From: Sympetrum striolatum | Taxonomy: Eukaryota; Arthropoda; Insecta; Odonata; Libellulidae | Assembly: GCA_947579665.1 (NCBI GenBank) | Contig: OX388348.1 | Location: 4,650,001-4,714,000 of the forward strand | Direction of reading: 5' to 3' | DNA length: 64,000 bases | Part shown: positions 22,301 through 36,427 of the stretch, piece after piece | How positions within the stretch are numbered: position 1 is the stretch's first letter | Layout: each line of letters opens with the position of its first letter | Translations under genes and position numbers: made by a program | Notes under the pieces: model-generated | Databases searched by the model: none | What the model was told of the DNA's origin: nothing | Seen by the model: the letters and a program-made list of their open reading frames with translations, nothing else

Positions 22301-25043
22301 ACTGCTTTGAGCACAAGGTTATGGGTCGACGATTTAGTAGTAGTTTTTGCACATGCCATTTTGGCAACTTTGCGTGCAAGGGCAAGTGTGGTCTTGTCCG
22401 AATGTGCATCATCGTCCACTTCCATGGCCTCATTGAGTCACTGGTAACACAGAGTGGTGTATCAAACATGACTTTAGGATGATTACCAATTAAAGTTATA
22501 TATATATAATGGGCAATTTTAATCGTTTTTCATCGAACATGTGCCGAAAAACATTACTTATAATGTTTGTGACGTAAAAGATATTATGAAATAAACTAAT
22601 CACTTATCTTCCAAGTTTAGTTTTAACATAGTATTCAAAAATACTGTTGTAAATTAATATTGACATCTTATACATGAAGAAAGTCATGTGCTGGCCACAT
22701 CAGATTTTTTTGTGATGCATTGGAGCTACTTCTTACGTATCCAATAATATCGTTTTGATGAAATGTAGGTGTTTTCCTTGCTCTTGTTTTGATTGCTACT
22801 AGTGTTGTTTTTGATAGGGGCAGAATTTCATCGCATTTGAACAATGGTTTCCTTTTCATGGTTATGTTTTACCCACGTATTGGTATGGATAATTTAATGT
22901 TCCAATATAGATTGTTAAAATTATAAAATACGTATAGAATATATGCAATAACAAATATAAATAAATTCTTTATGATATCACTTTCATAATATGTTTGTTT
23001 ATAGGTTACCATAATATACTTGCATATTGTCACACAGAACTATTAATTTTTACAATATTAATTATGTATTTTTACTGAAAATGGGTTGATACATAGGATG
23101 TATTGTGTTCTATTTTTCTGAAAAACTATTTCTTAAGGAAAATTATGAGGCCTAATTTTAAAAATTTACTCTAGTTATTGATTAATATTATTCTTTTTCA
23201 GTAGCGTAAGTGCTATTCTTTATTGGCAATATATCCATTTCCAATAGAACTTCCTATGGGAACATAATAAGTTCATAGAAATTCATTGAAATATATTCTT
23301 TGTCTATCCAGTCCTTCGGTGTATAGAGTATGCCTAGCTAGTTTGGTTTGAGTATATTATATTTTTAACACTAGCTCCGTATTGCTTTGGGCGCATGGTT
23401 ATGGGTCGACGATTTAGAAGTAGTTTTTCCCCAGGTCATTTTGGGAACTTTGTGTGCAAGGGCATGTGTGGTCTCGTCCGACTGTGCATCATCGTCCACT
23501 GCCATGGCCTCATTGAGGCACTGGTAGCACAAAGTGGTGTATTGAAATTACTTTATGATGATTACGAATTAAAGTTATATCTGTTTATCCATGTCCTACC
23601 TATTACATTTAGATGTTTATCCAATTATACCTAATTATACATTCACTGACTTATTCATTCATAGGGGATTAAAATTGTAACCATATTTCATAAGTGTCTA
23701 AGACTTGAAATTTTTTCAACGTACTGGCCATAACATTTAACCACCAAGAAAAAACGATATTTAGCTTCAATGTCATGTGTTTGATGCTGACTACTATGGA
23801 AAAGCAAAGGATATCAGTCACTAATGATCCTTAAGGTAAGAAAATTTATATATAGTAAATTAACGTGTGATAACTAAACTAAACTAGCTATATGCTAAAA
23901 CTTAATCGAAAGTTTGAAAATTATAATAAATAATTGAGTGCATTTGAAGCTATATTCGCCGCAGAGATACAATAACCATAGACGAAATTAGAAAGAGATG
24001 GTCAACAAAGGCAAAATACTACTTTGAGCACGCAGATGAAGATCATAAGTCAGCATTAGTTGAGGTCAACTTAATGTGGGACTAAGCAATGCAGTACCTA
24101 TGTTCACTGCACCCCAGCAGCTGTGGACAAAAAATTAGAAATCTTTGGATGTTGTTCGATAGGCACACGGAAAACTGACTACTTCTTAAATATATGAACA
24201 GGACCTTATAGGTAATGAATCAAAAGAGGGTTACAAATTTTAGTGTAAATATGTTTAAGTCTAGGATACTTTGGAAATATCTAAATAAAATTGGACAAAA
24301 TTATTCAATTATTTTAAGGCCATAATTAACAACTATTGTTTTATAGGTACCCATATCGAGAGGTCGTCTGGTAACTTCAAAAGAGAGCTACCCTAGCAGA
24401 ATAAAATTCTCACTATGGAGTGGTGTGATGCCATCCCCAAGTCGAGAGATTCTGCCCATCGAGTGGGTCTGGGAACCACGGGGTAGCTCTCAAATGTAAG
24501 TTACCATTTTCAGAATACAGTTCTCTTCAGGGGAGGTGTAATGCCTCTCCTGTTTGAGAGGTTCTGCCCATGGAAAGAGGGTCTGCGTACCTCATGGTAT
24601 CACTCAATAGAAAGCTACCTTTGGCAAAATAATATTCTCATCGACGATCAGGATTCCGATTGAGATGTTTTGCCCTTCAAGACTTTCTGGTAGCTATCAA
24701 AAGAGAGATACCATTTGCAGATACAATTCTCGTCACCGAGAGGCATTTTGCCTCTCTTGATAGAGAAGTTCTGCCCATTATGGGACTAAAACTTGAAGAT
24801 TTCATGTAGAGGGTCTGATCTGACCTCTCATGTTGAAAGAGACGTGTAATAATCGATGCGCTTTGAGGAAGGCATCTTATTTGAGATTATCGTTGGATGG
24901 AGTGATTGCAATGCAATCCCAATTGGTGATGGCAAAATAAGGTATGTTTTTCTTAAGATTTTAGAATATACTTTTTAAGTATTGGTATCTGATTATCATT
25001 AGAAAATAATAATTTTTATGATTAAAATCTTTTAATTGAATAT
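19351..25043 (+). repeat. Array unit 4
   Basis: A complete 5,693-bp unit. It has A at the positions equivalent to 1776, 1843 and 2077. It carries the isoleucine-coding variant of the first 63-codon minus frame, which units 5-8 also carry. It lacks the one-base deletion near 3176 that marks units 5-8. Confidence 0.95.
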
Positions 25044-28000
25044 TAATGGTCTCTTTTCTAACCTTTCAGGAATGGGGTGCTTATAAAAACATTATTGATA
25101 AAGGTCTACTGGTTTACCTACCTTAAAATCTCCACCTGAACCTACCTGTGGAAGAGGAAAAAGGTAAAATGCATAGGAAAAGCAGTAAATTCTAAATTGC
25201 TTTGGCAACATAGGTCATTCTTACCTATTGAACTTGACTCAATAACCATCACCTACTACCAAGCTGAAATGTGGTAGAAATTGATGAACCAGATACTACA
25301 GGTTAGTTTGGGAAGGTTCGTGCAGGCTCTCCTCTTGAATAATCTAAGGTAACTCTTTTATCATATAATAGATCCTCATTTCAATATAGGTTTAGCACTA
25401 TGCATCCAAAATTGTAATTTCCCTGTTTAATTGCTTTGTAATCATCTAATATAATCTGCTGCTATTACTGGAATTTAAATTAGCATTTATAATTATAATA
25501 AATATATATTGTGTTTGCCCTTTTATTCATATAGAGAATATGCACTGAATGTTCCACAAATAATAACAGATGCTCCAGAGTGCTGCAGCTTGGGAGTAAA
25601 GTGGAGAATGGTGGAAATGGACCACTATAGTCTACAGTATGGGACAGTTGCTTAAGAGAGACACCAAGTTGCGGAGACATTCATTGGAAGAATGTACGAG
25701 GCCTCTTGACGGCTCCTGTTTTGGGCGAGGGAAGTATAACGGCAGCCACTGAGTGCTTTAAGGGTGGCTGGAGAGTAAGATATTATTACATATATTGTTT
25801 TCAAGTCATTGTTTTTAAATGCGTCCCCAAGTTTTCTAATACAATGCAAGACCTAATTATTTCTTTGATCGAGTTTCAATAGGGTTTTATCATGTCAATT
25901 TATGTTTTTAATCGGTTATGATAAGTTAATTGGGTTTCAAGTATGATACACTGGATTTAGATGGTATGATAGGAAAAATCAGGAATTTTTTCCATATGCT
26001 CTTGCTCCAGTTTGCCTCTGTTGAATTGTTGTGGTTTTCTGTTCGTTCTGTTGAAGTACTGTTAAATCCTCTCCTTTCAAAATATCTCTGCTCCGGCTTT
26101 TCCTTTCAAATTGCTCTATGCTAGATTTGGGGATACATGATCATAATATTCTGTGGAGTTTGTAATTTTTTATATATATTTCATGCCTTATTTGAGTAAT
26201 AATATATATTTAGATATAATATTGCAATTACAGTCAAAATGTTCTGTTATACAGGTTGCAATACGACTTCGTCAATTTGCTTGAGTCAGCCAATGTCTGC
26301 CATCTTAACTAGCAGATTTTATTAAAGTTATAGGAATATTTCCAAAATGAGATCATGGACTAAGTTTGTGGGATGTATTTCTGGAAATCTGATTTATTTC
26401 AATGATCATCCTTATGGTTACTTTACATTTAAGCTGTCTTTTGGTTTGCCTTGTTGGATTTCTTTTTCTTAAATTCAATGAAATAATGGAAGTGTAAAAT
26501 GGCATTGGTTTGGTCTGTAATCTAAATTGTTTAGACTCTTTGAATAGCGGTAGAAGATTTTACACTTTTGTTATTGCTAACGTATAATATACAATGTATT
26601 TTAGGGTCCATTCCTTCATACTATTTGGATTTTTACCTTCTCCATATTCATAGTACATAGAAAGTATTGTTTTCATGAAAAAATTTGACTTCGAGATTTC
26701 AACGGAAATACATGTTTTGGGGTCCCTAGAATAAGTTCTGACCATTTTTGGAAAGAAGTTTGCGTGTATGTGTGTGTGTGTGCTTGTGGGCACTCTAACG
26801 TGATAACTATTACCCCTATAAGTATCAAACTTCACATATATACTCTGGTGTGCTGACAGAGTTGATTATTTTTTTGAGCAAATGGTATAACCGGAAGTTG
26901 AGCTTTTTTTATTCTTGGAAGCAAATGTCCGTTTTTGTGAAATTTCTCAAAAAATAATATATTTAGGTATATACGATTGTTTGTAAAAGTTTTAGAACAT
27001 GTAATTTTCTATAACTGCTGTATTGATCATATTTTTTATCGCTGATTGCTAAGGAGTTATTCCGGAAACACTGATAACCCGGAAGTAGCTGATTATGTAC
27101 TTTGTGGGTGCTCTGGGTAAAAGGCAATTTTAATCGTTTTTCATCGAACATGTCCCGAAGAACATTACTTATAATGTTTGTGCGTAAAAGATATTATGAA
27201 ATAAATTAATCACTTATCTTCCAAGTTTAGTATAATATAGTATTCGAAAATACTGTTGTAAATTAATATTGACATCTTATACATGAAGAAAGTCATGTGC
27301 TGGCCACATCAGATTTTTTTGTGATGCATTGGAGCTACTTCTTACGTATCCAATAATATTGTTTTGATGAAATGTAGGTGTTTTCCTTGCTCTTGTTTTG
27401 ATTGCTACTAGTATTGTTTTTGATAGGGGCAGAATTTCATCACATTTGAACAATGGTTTCCTTTTCATGGTTATGTTTTACCCGTGTATTGGTCTGGATA
27501 TTTTAATGTTCCAATGTAGGTTTTTGAAATTATAAAATACGTATAGAATATATGCAATAACAAATATAAATAAATACTTTATGATATCTATTTCGGTATA
27601 TGATTGTCATATTATAGGTTACCATAAAATACTTGCATATTGTTACACAGAAAGTTAATGATTTACAATATTAATTATGTATTTTTACTGAGAAATGGTT
27701 GATACTTAAGATGTAATGTGTTCAATTTTTCTGACAAATCCTTACTGAAGGGAAATTATGAGACCAAATTTTTAAAATTTACATTAGTAAGTGATTAATA
27801 TTATTCTTTTTCAGTTGCGTAATTGCTATTCTTTATTGGCAATGTATCCATTTCCAATAGAACTTCTTATGGGAATATAATAGGCTCATAGAAATTCATT
27901 GAAATATATTATTTGTGTATCCAGTCCTTCGGAGCATAGAGTATGCGTAGCTAGTTTGGTTTGAGTACATTAAATTTTTTACACAAGCTCCACACTGCTT

Positions 28001-30735
28001 TGAGCACAAGGTTATGGGTCGACGATTTAGTAGTAGTTTTTGCACATGCCATTTTGGCAACTTTGCGTGCAAGGGCAAGTGTGGTCTTGTCCGAATGTGC
28101 ATCATCGTCCACTTCCATGGCCTCATTGAGTCACTGGTAACACAGAGTGGTGTATCAAACATGACTTTAGGATGATTACCAATTAAAGTTATATATATAT
28201 AATGGGCAATTTTAATCGTTTTCATCGAACATGTGCCGAAAAACATTACTTATAATGTTTGTGACGTAAAAGATATTATGAAATAAACTAATCACTTATC
28301 TTCCAAGTTTAGTTTTAACATAGTATTCAAAAATACTGTTGTAAATTAATATTGACATCTTATACATGAAGAAAGTCATGTGCTGGCCACATCAGATTTT
28401 TTTGTGATGCATTGGAGCTACTTCTTACGTATCCAATAATATCGTTTTGATGAAATGTAGGTGTTTTCCTTGCTCTTGTTTTGATTGCTACTAGTGTTGT
28501 TTTTGATAGGGGCAGAATTTCATCGCATTTGAACAATGGTTTCCTTTTCATGGTTATGTTTTACCCACGTATTGGTATGGATAATTTAATGTTCCAATAT
28601 AGATTGTTAAAATTATAAAATACGTATAGAATATATGCAATAACAAATATAAATAAATTCTTTATGATATCACTTTCATAATATGTTTGTTTATAGGTTA
28701 CCATAATATACTTGCATATTGTCACACAGAACTATTAATTTTTACAATATTAATTATGTATTTTTACTGAAAATGGGTTGATACATAGGATGTATTGTGT
28801 TCTATTTTTCTGAAAAACTATTTCTTAAGGAAAATTATGAGGCCTAATTTTAAAAATTTACTCTAGTTATTGATTAATATTATTCTTTTTCAGTAGCGTA
28901 AGTGCTATTCTTTATTGGCAATATATCCATTTCCAATAGAACTTCCTATGGGAACATAATAAGTTCATAGAAATTCATTGAAATATATTCTTTGTCTATC
29001 CAGTCCTTCGGTGTATAGAGTATGCCTAGCTAGTTTGGTTTGAGTATATTATATTTTTAACACTAGCTCCGTATTGCTTTGGGCGCATGGTTATGGGTCG
29101 ACGATTTAGAAGTAGTTTTTCCCCAGGTCATTTTGGGAACTTTGTGTGCAAGGGCATGTGTGGTCTCGTCCGACTGTGCATCATCGTCCACTGCCATGGC
29201 CTCATTGAGGCACTGGTAGCACAAAGTGGTGTATTGAAATTACTTTATGATGATTACGAATTAAAGTTATATCTGTTTATCCATGTCCTACCTATTACAT
29301 TTAGATGTTTATCCAATTATACCTAATTATACATTCACTGACTTATTCATTCATAGGGGATTAAAATTGTAACCATATTTCATAAGTGTCTAAGACTTGA
29401 AATTTTTTCAACGTACTGGCCATAACATTTAACCACCAAGAAAAAACGATATTTAGCTTCAATGTCATGTGTTTGATGCTGACTACTATGGAAAAGCAAA
29501 GGATATCAGTCACTAATGATCCTTAAGGTAAGAAAATTTATATATAGTAAATTAACGTGTGATAACTAAACTAAACTAGCTATATGCTAAAACTTAATCG
29601 AAAGTTTGAAAATTATAATAAATAATTGAGTGCATTTGAAGCTATATTCGCCGCAGAGATACAATAACCATAGACGAAATTAGAAAGAGATGGTCAACAA
29701 AGGCAAAATACTACTTTGAGCACGCAGATGAAGATCATAAGTCAGCATTAGTTGAGGTCAACTTAATGTGGGACTAAGCAATGCAGTACCTATGTTCACT
29801 GCACCCCAGCAGCTGTGGACAAAAAATTAGAAATCTTTGGATGTTGTTCGATAGGCACACGGAAAACTGACTACTTCTTAAATATATGAACAGGACCTTA
29901 TAGGTAATGAATCAAAAGAGGGTTACAAATTTTAGTGTAAATATGTTTAAGTCTAGGATACTTTGGAAATATCTAAATAAAATTGGACAAAATAATTCAA
30001 TTATTTTAAGGCCATAATTAACAACTATTGTTTTATAGGTACCCATATCGAGAGGTCGTCTGGTAACTTCAAAAGAGAGCTACCCTAGCAGAATAAAATT
30101 CTCACTATGGAGTGGTGTGATGCCATCCCCAAGTCGAGAGATTCTGCCCATCGAGTGGGTCTGGGAACCACGGGGTAGCTCTCAAATGTAAGTTACCATT
30201 TTCAGAATACAGTTCTCTTCAGGGGAGGTGTAATGCCTCTCCTGTTTGAGAGGTTCTGCCCATGGAAAGAGGGTCTGCGTACCTCATGGTATCACTCAAT
30301 AGAAAGCTACCTTTGGCAAAATAATATTCTCATCGACGATCAGGATTCCGATTGAGATGTTTTGCCCTTCAAGACTTTCTGGTAGCTATCAAAAGAGAGA
30401 TACCATTTGCAGATACAATTCTCGTCACCGAGAGGCATTTTGCCTCTCTTGATAGAGAAGTTCTGCCCATTATGGGACTAAAACTTGAAGATTTCATGTA
30501 GAGGGTCTGATCTGACCTCTCATGTTGAAAGAGACGTGTAATAATCGATGCGCTTTGAGGAAGGCATCTTATTTGAGATTATCGTTGGATGGAGTGATTG
30601 CAATGCATTCCCAATTGGTGATGGCAAAATAAGGTATGTTTTTCTTAAGATTTTAGAATATACTTTTTAAGTATTGGTATCTGATTATCATTAGAAAATA
30701 ATAATTTTTATGATTAAAATCTTTTAATTGAATAT
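25044..30735 (+). repeat. Array unit 5 (type A of the higher-order dimer)
   Basis: A complete 5,692-bp unit. It carries A at the positions equivalent to 1776, 1843, 2077 and 4951. Unit 7 shares all four; units 6 and 8 share none. It also has the one-T deletion near 3176 common to units 5-8. Confidence 0.95.
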
Positions 30736-33700
30736 TAATGGTCTCTTTTCTAACCTTTCAGGAATGGGGTGCTTATAAAAACATTATTGATAAAGGTCTA
30801 CTGGTTTACCTACCTTAAAATCTCCACCTGAACCTACCTGTGGAAGAGGAAAAAGGTAAAATGCATAGGAAAAGCAGTAAATTCTAAATTGCTTTGGCAA
30901 CATAGGTCATTCTTACCTATTGAACTTGACTCAATAACCATCACCTACTACCAAGCTGAAATGTGGTAGAAATTGATGAACCAGATACTACAGGTTAGTT
31001 TGGGAAGGTTCGTGCAGGCTCTCCTCTTGAATAATCTAAGGTAACTCTTTTATCATATAATAGATCCTCATTTCAATATAGGTTTAGCACTATGCATCCA
31101 AAATTGTAATTTCCCTGTTTAATTGCTTTGTAATCATCTAATATAATCTGCTGCTATTACTGGAATTTAAATTAGCATTTATAATTATAATAAATATATA
31201 TTGTGTTTGCCCTTTTATTCATATAGAGAATATGCACTGAATGTTCCACAAATAATAACAGATGCTCCAGAGTGCTGCAGCTTGGGAGTAAAGTGGAGAA
31301 TGGTGGAAATGGACCACTATAGTCTACAGTATGGGACAGTTGCTTAAGAGAGACACCAAGTTGCGGAGACATTCATTGGAAGAATGTACGAGGCCTCTTG
31401 ACGGCTCCTGTTTTGGGCGAGGGAAGTATAACGGCAGCCACTGAGTGCTTTAAGGGTGGCTGGAGAGTAAGATATTATTACATATATTGTTTTCAAGTCA
31501 TTGTTTTTAAATGCGTCCCCAAGTTTTCTAATACAATGCAAGACCTAATTATTTCTTTGATCGAGTTTCAATAGGGTTTTATCATGTCAATTTATGTTTT
31601 TAATCGGTTATGATAAGTTAATTGGGTTTCAAGTATGATACACTGGATTTAGATGGTATGATAGGAAAAATCAGGAATTTTTTCCATATGCTCTTGCTCC
31701 AGTTTGCCTCTGTTGAATTGTTGTGGTTTTCCGTTCGTTCTGTTGAAGTACTGTTAAATCCTCTCCTTTCAAAATATCTCTGCTCCGGCTTTTCCTTTCA
31801 AATTGCTCTATGCTAGATTTGGGGATACATGATCATAATATTCTGTGGAGTTTGTAATTTTTTATATATATTTCATGCCTTATTTGAGTAATAATATATA
31901 TTTAGATATAATATTGCAATTACAGTCAAAATGTTCTGTTATACAGGTTGCAATACGACTTCGTCAATTTGCTTGAGTCAGCCAATGTCTGCCATCTTAA
32001 CTAGCAGATTTTATTAAAGTTATAGGAATATTTCCAAAATGAGATCATGGACTAAGTTTGTGGGATGTATTTCTGGAAATCTGATTTATTTCAATGATCA
32101 TCCTTATGGTTACTTTACATTTAAGCTGTCTTTTGGTTTGCCTTGTTGGATTTCTTTTTCTTAAATTCAATGAAATAATGGAAGTGTAAAATGGCATTGG
32201 TTTGGTCTGTAATCTAAATTGTTTAGACTCTTTGAATAGCGGTAGAAGATTTTACACTTTTGTTATTGCTAACGTATAATATACAATGTATTTTAGGGTC
32301 CATTCCTTCATACTATTTGGATTTTTACCTTCTCCATATTCATAGTACATAGAAAGTATTGTTTTCATGAAAAAATTTGACTTCGAGATTTCAACGGAAA
32401 TACATGTTTTGGGGTCCCTAGAATAAGTTCTGACCATTTTTGGAAAGAAGTTTGCGTGTATGTGTGTGTGTGTGCTTGTGGGCACTCTAACGTGATAACT
32501 ATTACCCCTATTAGTATCAAACTTCACATATATACTCTGGTGTGCTGACAGAGTTGATTATTTTTTTGAGCAAATGGTTTAACCGGAAGTTGAGCTTTTT
32601 TTATTCTTGGAAGCAAATGTCCGTTTTTGTGAAATTTCTCAAAAAATAATATATTTAGGTATATACGATTGTTTGTAAAAGTTTTAGAACATGTAATTTT
32701 CTATAACTGCTGTATTGATCATATTTTTTATCGCTGATTGCTAAGGAGTTATTCCGGAAACACTGATAACCCGGAAGTAGCTGATTATGTACTTTGTGGG
32801 TGCTCTGGGTAAGAGGCAATTTTAATCGTTTTTCATCGAACATGTCCCGAAGAACATTACTTATAATGTTTGTGCGTAAAAGATATTATGAAATAAATTA
32901 ATCACTTATCTTCCAAGTTTAGTATAATATAGTATTCGAAAATACTGTTGTAAATTAATATTGACATCTTATACATGAAGAAAGTCATGTGCTGGCCACA
33001 TCAGATTTTTTTGTGATGCATTGGAGCTACTTCTTACGTATCCAATAATATTGTTTTGATGAAATGTAGGTGTTTTCCTTGCTCTTGTTTTGATTGCTAC
33101 TAGTATTGTTTTTGATAGGGGCAGAATTTCATCACATTTGAACAATGGTTTCCTTTTCATGGTTATGTTTTACCCGTGTATTGGTCTGGATATTTTAATG
33201 TTCCAATGTAGGTTTTTGAAATTATAAAATACGTATAGAATATATGCAATAACAAATATAAATAAATACTTTATGATATCTATTTCGGTATATGATTGTC
33301 ATATTATAGGTTACCATAAAATACTTGCATATTGTTACACAGAAAGTTAATGATTTACAATATTAATTATGTATTTTTACTGAGAAATGGTTGATACTTA
33401 AGATGTAATGTGTTCAATTTTTCTGACAAATCCTTACTGAAGGGAAATTATGAGACCAAATTTTTAAAATTTACATTAGTAAGTGATTAATATTATTCTT
33501 TTTCAGTTGCGTAATTGCTATTCTTTATTGGCAATGTATCCATTTCCAATAGAACTTCTTATGGGAATATAATAGGCTCATAGAAATTCATTGAAATATA
33601 TTATTTGTGTATCCAGTCCTTCGGAGCATAGAGTATGCGTAGCTAGTTTGGTTTGAGTACATTAAATTTTTTACACAAGCTCCACACTGCTTTGAGCACA

Positions 33701-36427
33701 AGGTTATGGGTCGACGATTTAGTAGTAGTTTTTGCACATGCCATTTTGGCAACTTTGCGTGCAAGGGCAAGTGTGGTCTTGTCCGAATGTGCATCATCGT
33801 CCACTTCCATGGCCTCATTGAGTCACTGGTAACACAGAGTGGTGTATCAAACATGACTTTAGGATGATTACCAATTAAAGTTATATATATATAATGGGCA
33901 ATTTTAATCGTTTTCATCGAACATGTGCCGAAAAACATTACTTATAATGTTTGTGACGTAAAAGATATTATGAAATAAACTAATCACTTATCTTCCAAGT
34001 TTAGTTTTAACATAGTATTCAAAAATACTGTTGTAAATTAATATTGACATCTTATACATGAAGAAAGTCATGTGCTGGCCACATCAGATTTTTTTGTGAT
34101 GCATTGGAGCTACTTCTTACGTATCCAATAATATCGTTTTGATGAAATGTAGGTGTTTTCCTTGCTCTTGTTTTGATTGCTACTAGTGTTGTTTTTGATA
34201 GGGGCAGAATTTCATCGCATTTGAACAATGGTTTCCTTTTCATGGTTATGTTTTACCCACGTATTGGTATGGATAATTTAATGTTCCAATATAGATTGTT
34301 AAAATTATAAAATACGTATAGAATATATGCAATAACAAATATAAATAAATTCTTTATGATATCACTTTCATAATATGTTTGTTTATAGGTTACCATAATA
34401 TACTTGCATATTGTCACACAGAACTATTAATTTTTACAATATTAATTATGTATTTTTACTGAAAATGGGTTGATACATAGGATGTATTGTGTTCTATTTT
34501 TCTGAAAAACTATTTCTTAAGGAAAATTATGAGGCCTAATTTTAAAAATTTACTCTAGTTATTGATTAATATTATTCTTTTTCAGTAGCGTAAGTGCTAT
34601 TCTTTATTGGCAATATATCCATTTCCAATAGAACTTCCTATGGGAACATAATAAGTTCATAGAAATTCATTGAAATATATTCTTTGTCTATCCAGTCCTT
34701 CGGTGTATAGAGTATGCCTAGCTAGTTTGGTTTGAGTATATTATATTTTTAACACTAGCTCCGTATTGCTTTGGGCGCATGGTTATGGGTCGACGATTTA
34801 GAAGTAGTTTTTCCCCAGGTCATTTTGGGAACTTTGTGTGCAAGGGCATGTGTGGTCTCGTCCGACTGTGCATCATCGTCCACTGCCATGGCCTCATTGA
34901 GGCACTGGTAGCACAAAGTGGTGTATTGAAATTACTTTATGATGATTACGAATTAAAGTTATATCTGTTTATCCATGTCCTACCTATTACATTTAGATGT
35001 TTATCCAATTATACCTAATTATACATTCACTGACTTATTCATTCATAGGGGATTAAAATTGTAACCATATTTCATAAGTGTCTAAGACTTGAAATTTTTT
35101 CAACGTACTGGCCATAACATTTAACCACCAAGAAAAAACGATATTTAGCTTCAATGTCATGTGTTTGATGCTGACTACTATGGAAAAGCAAAGGATATCA
35201 GTCACTAATGATCCTTAAGGTAAGAAAATTTATATATAGTAAATTAACGTGTGATAACTAAACTAAACTAGCTATATGCTAAAACTTAATCGAAAGTTTG
35301 AAAATTATAATAAATAATTGAGTGCATTTGAAGCTATATTCGCCGCAGAGATACAATAACCATAGACGAAATTAGAAAGAGATGGTCAACAAAGGCAAAA
35401 TACTACTTTGAGCACGCAGATGAAGATCATAAGTCAGCATTAGTTGAGGTCAACTTAATGTGGGACTAAGCAATGCAGTACCTATGTTCACTGCACCCCA
35501 GCAGCTGTGGACAAAAAATTAGAAATCTTTGGATGTTGTTCGATAGGCACACGGAAAACTGACTACTTCTTAAATATATGAACAGGACCTTATAGGTAAT
35601 GAATCAAAAGAGGGTTACAAATTTTAGTGTAAATATGTTTAAGTCTAGGATACTTTGGAAATATCTAAATAAAATTGGACAAAATTATTCAATTATTTTA
35701 AGGCCATAATTAACAACTATTGTTTTATAGGTACCCATATCGAGAGGTCGTCTGGTAACTTCAAAAGAGAGCTACCCTAGCAGAATAAAATTCTCACTAT
35801 GGAGTGGTGTGATGCCATCCCCAAGTCGAGAGATTCTGCCCATCGAGTGGGTCTGGGAACCACGGGGTAGCTCTCAAATGTAAGTTACCATTTTCAGAAT
35901 ACAGTTCTCTTCAGGGGAGGTGTAATGCCTCTCCTGTTTGAGAGGTTCTGTCCATGGAAAGAGGGTCTGCGTACCTCATGGTATCACTCAATAGAAAGCT
36001 ACCTTTGGCAAAATAATATTCTCATCGACGATCAGGATTCCGATTGAGATGTTTTGCCCTTCAAGACTTTCTGGTAGCTATCAAAAGAGAGATACCATTT
36101 GCAGATACAATTCTCGTCACCGAGAGGCATTTTGCCTCTCTTGATAGAGAAGTTCTGCCCATTATGGGACTAAAACTTGAAGATTTCATGTAGAGGGTCT
36201 GATCTGACCTCTCATGTTGAAAGAGACGTGTAATAATCGATGCGCTTTGAGGAAGGCATCTTATTTGAGATTATCGTTGGATGGAGTGATTGCAATGCAT
36301 TCCCAATTGGTGATGGCAAAATAAGGTATGTTTTTCTTAAGATTTTAGAATATACTTTTTAAGTATTGGTATCTGATTATCATTAGAAAATAATAATTTT
36401 TATGATTAAAATCTTTTAATTGAATAT
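30736..36427 (+). repeat. Array unit 6 (type B of the higher-order dimer)
   Basis: A complete 5,692-bp unit. It carries T, T, G, T at the positions equivalent to 1776, 1843, 2077 and 4951, as in unit 8. It has a private C-to-T change in the minisatellite (TCTGTCCAT near 35950) that unit 8 lacks. Confidence 0.95.
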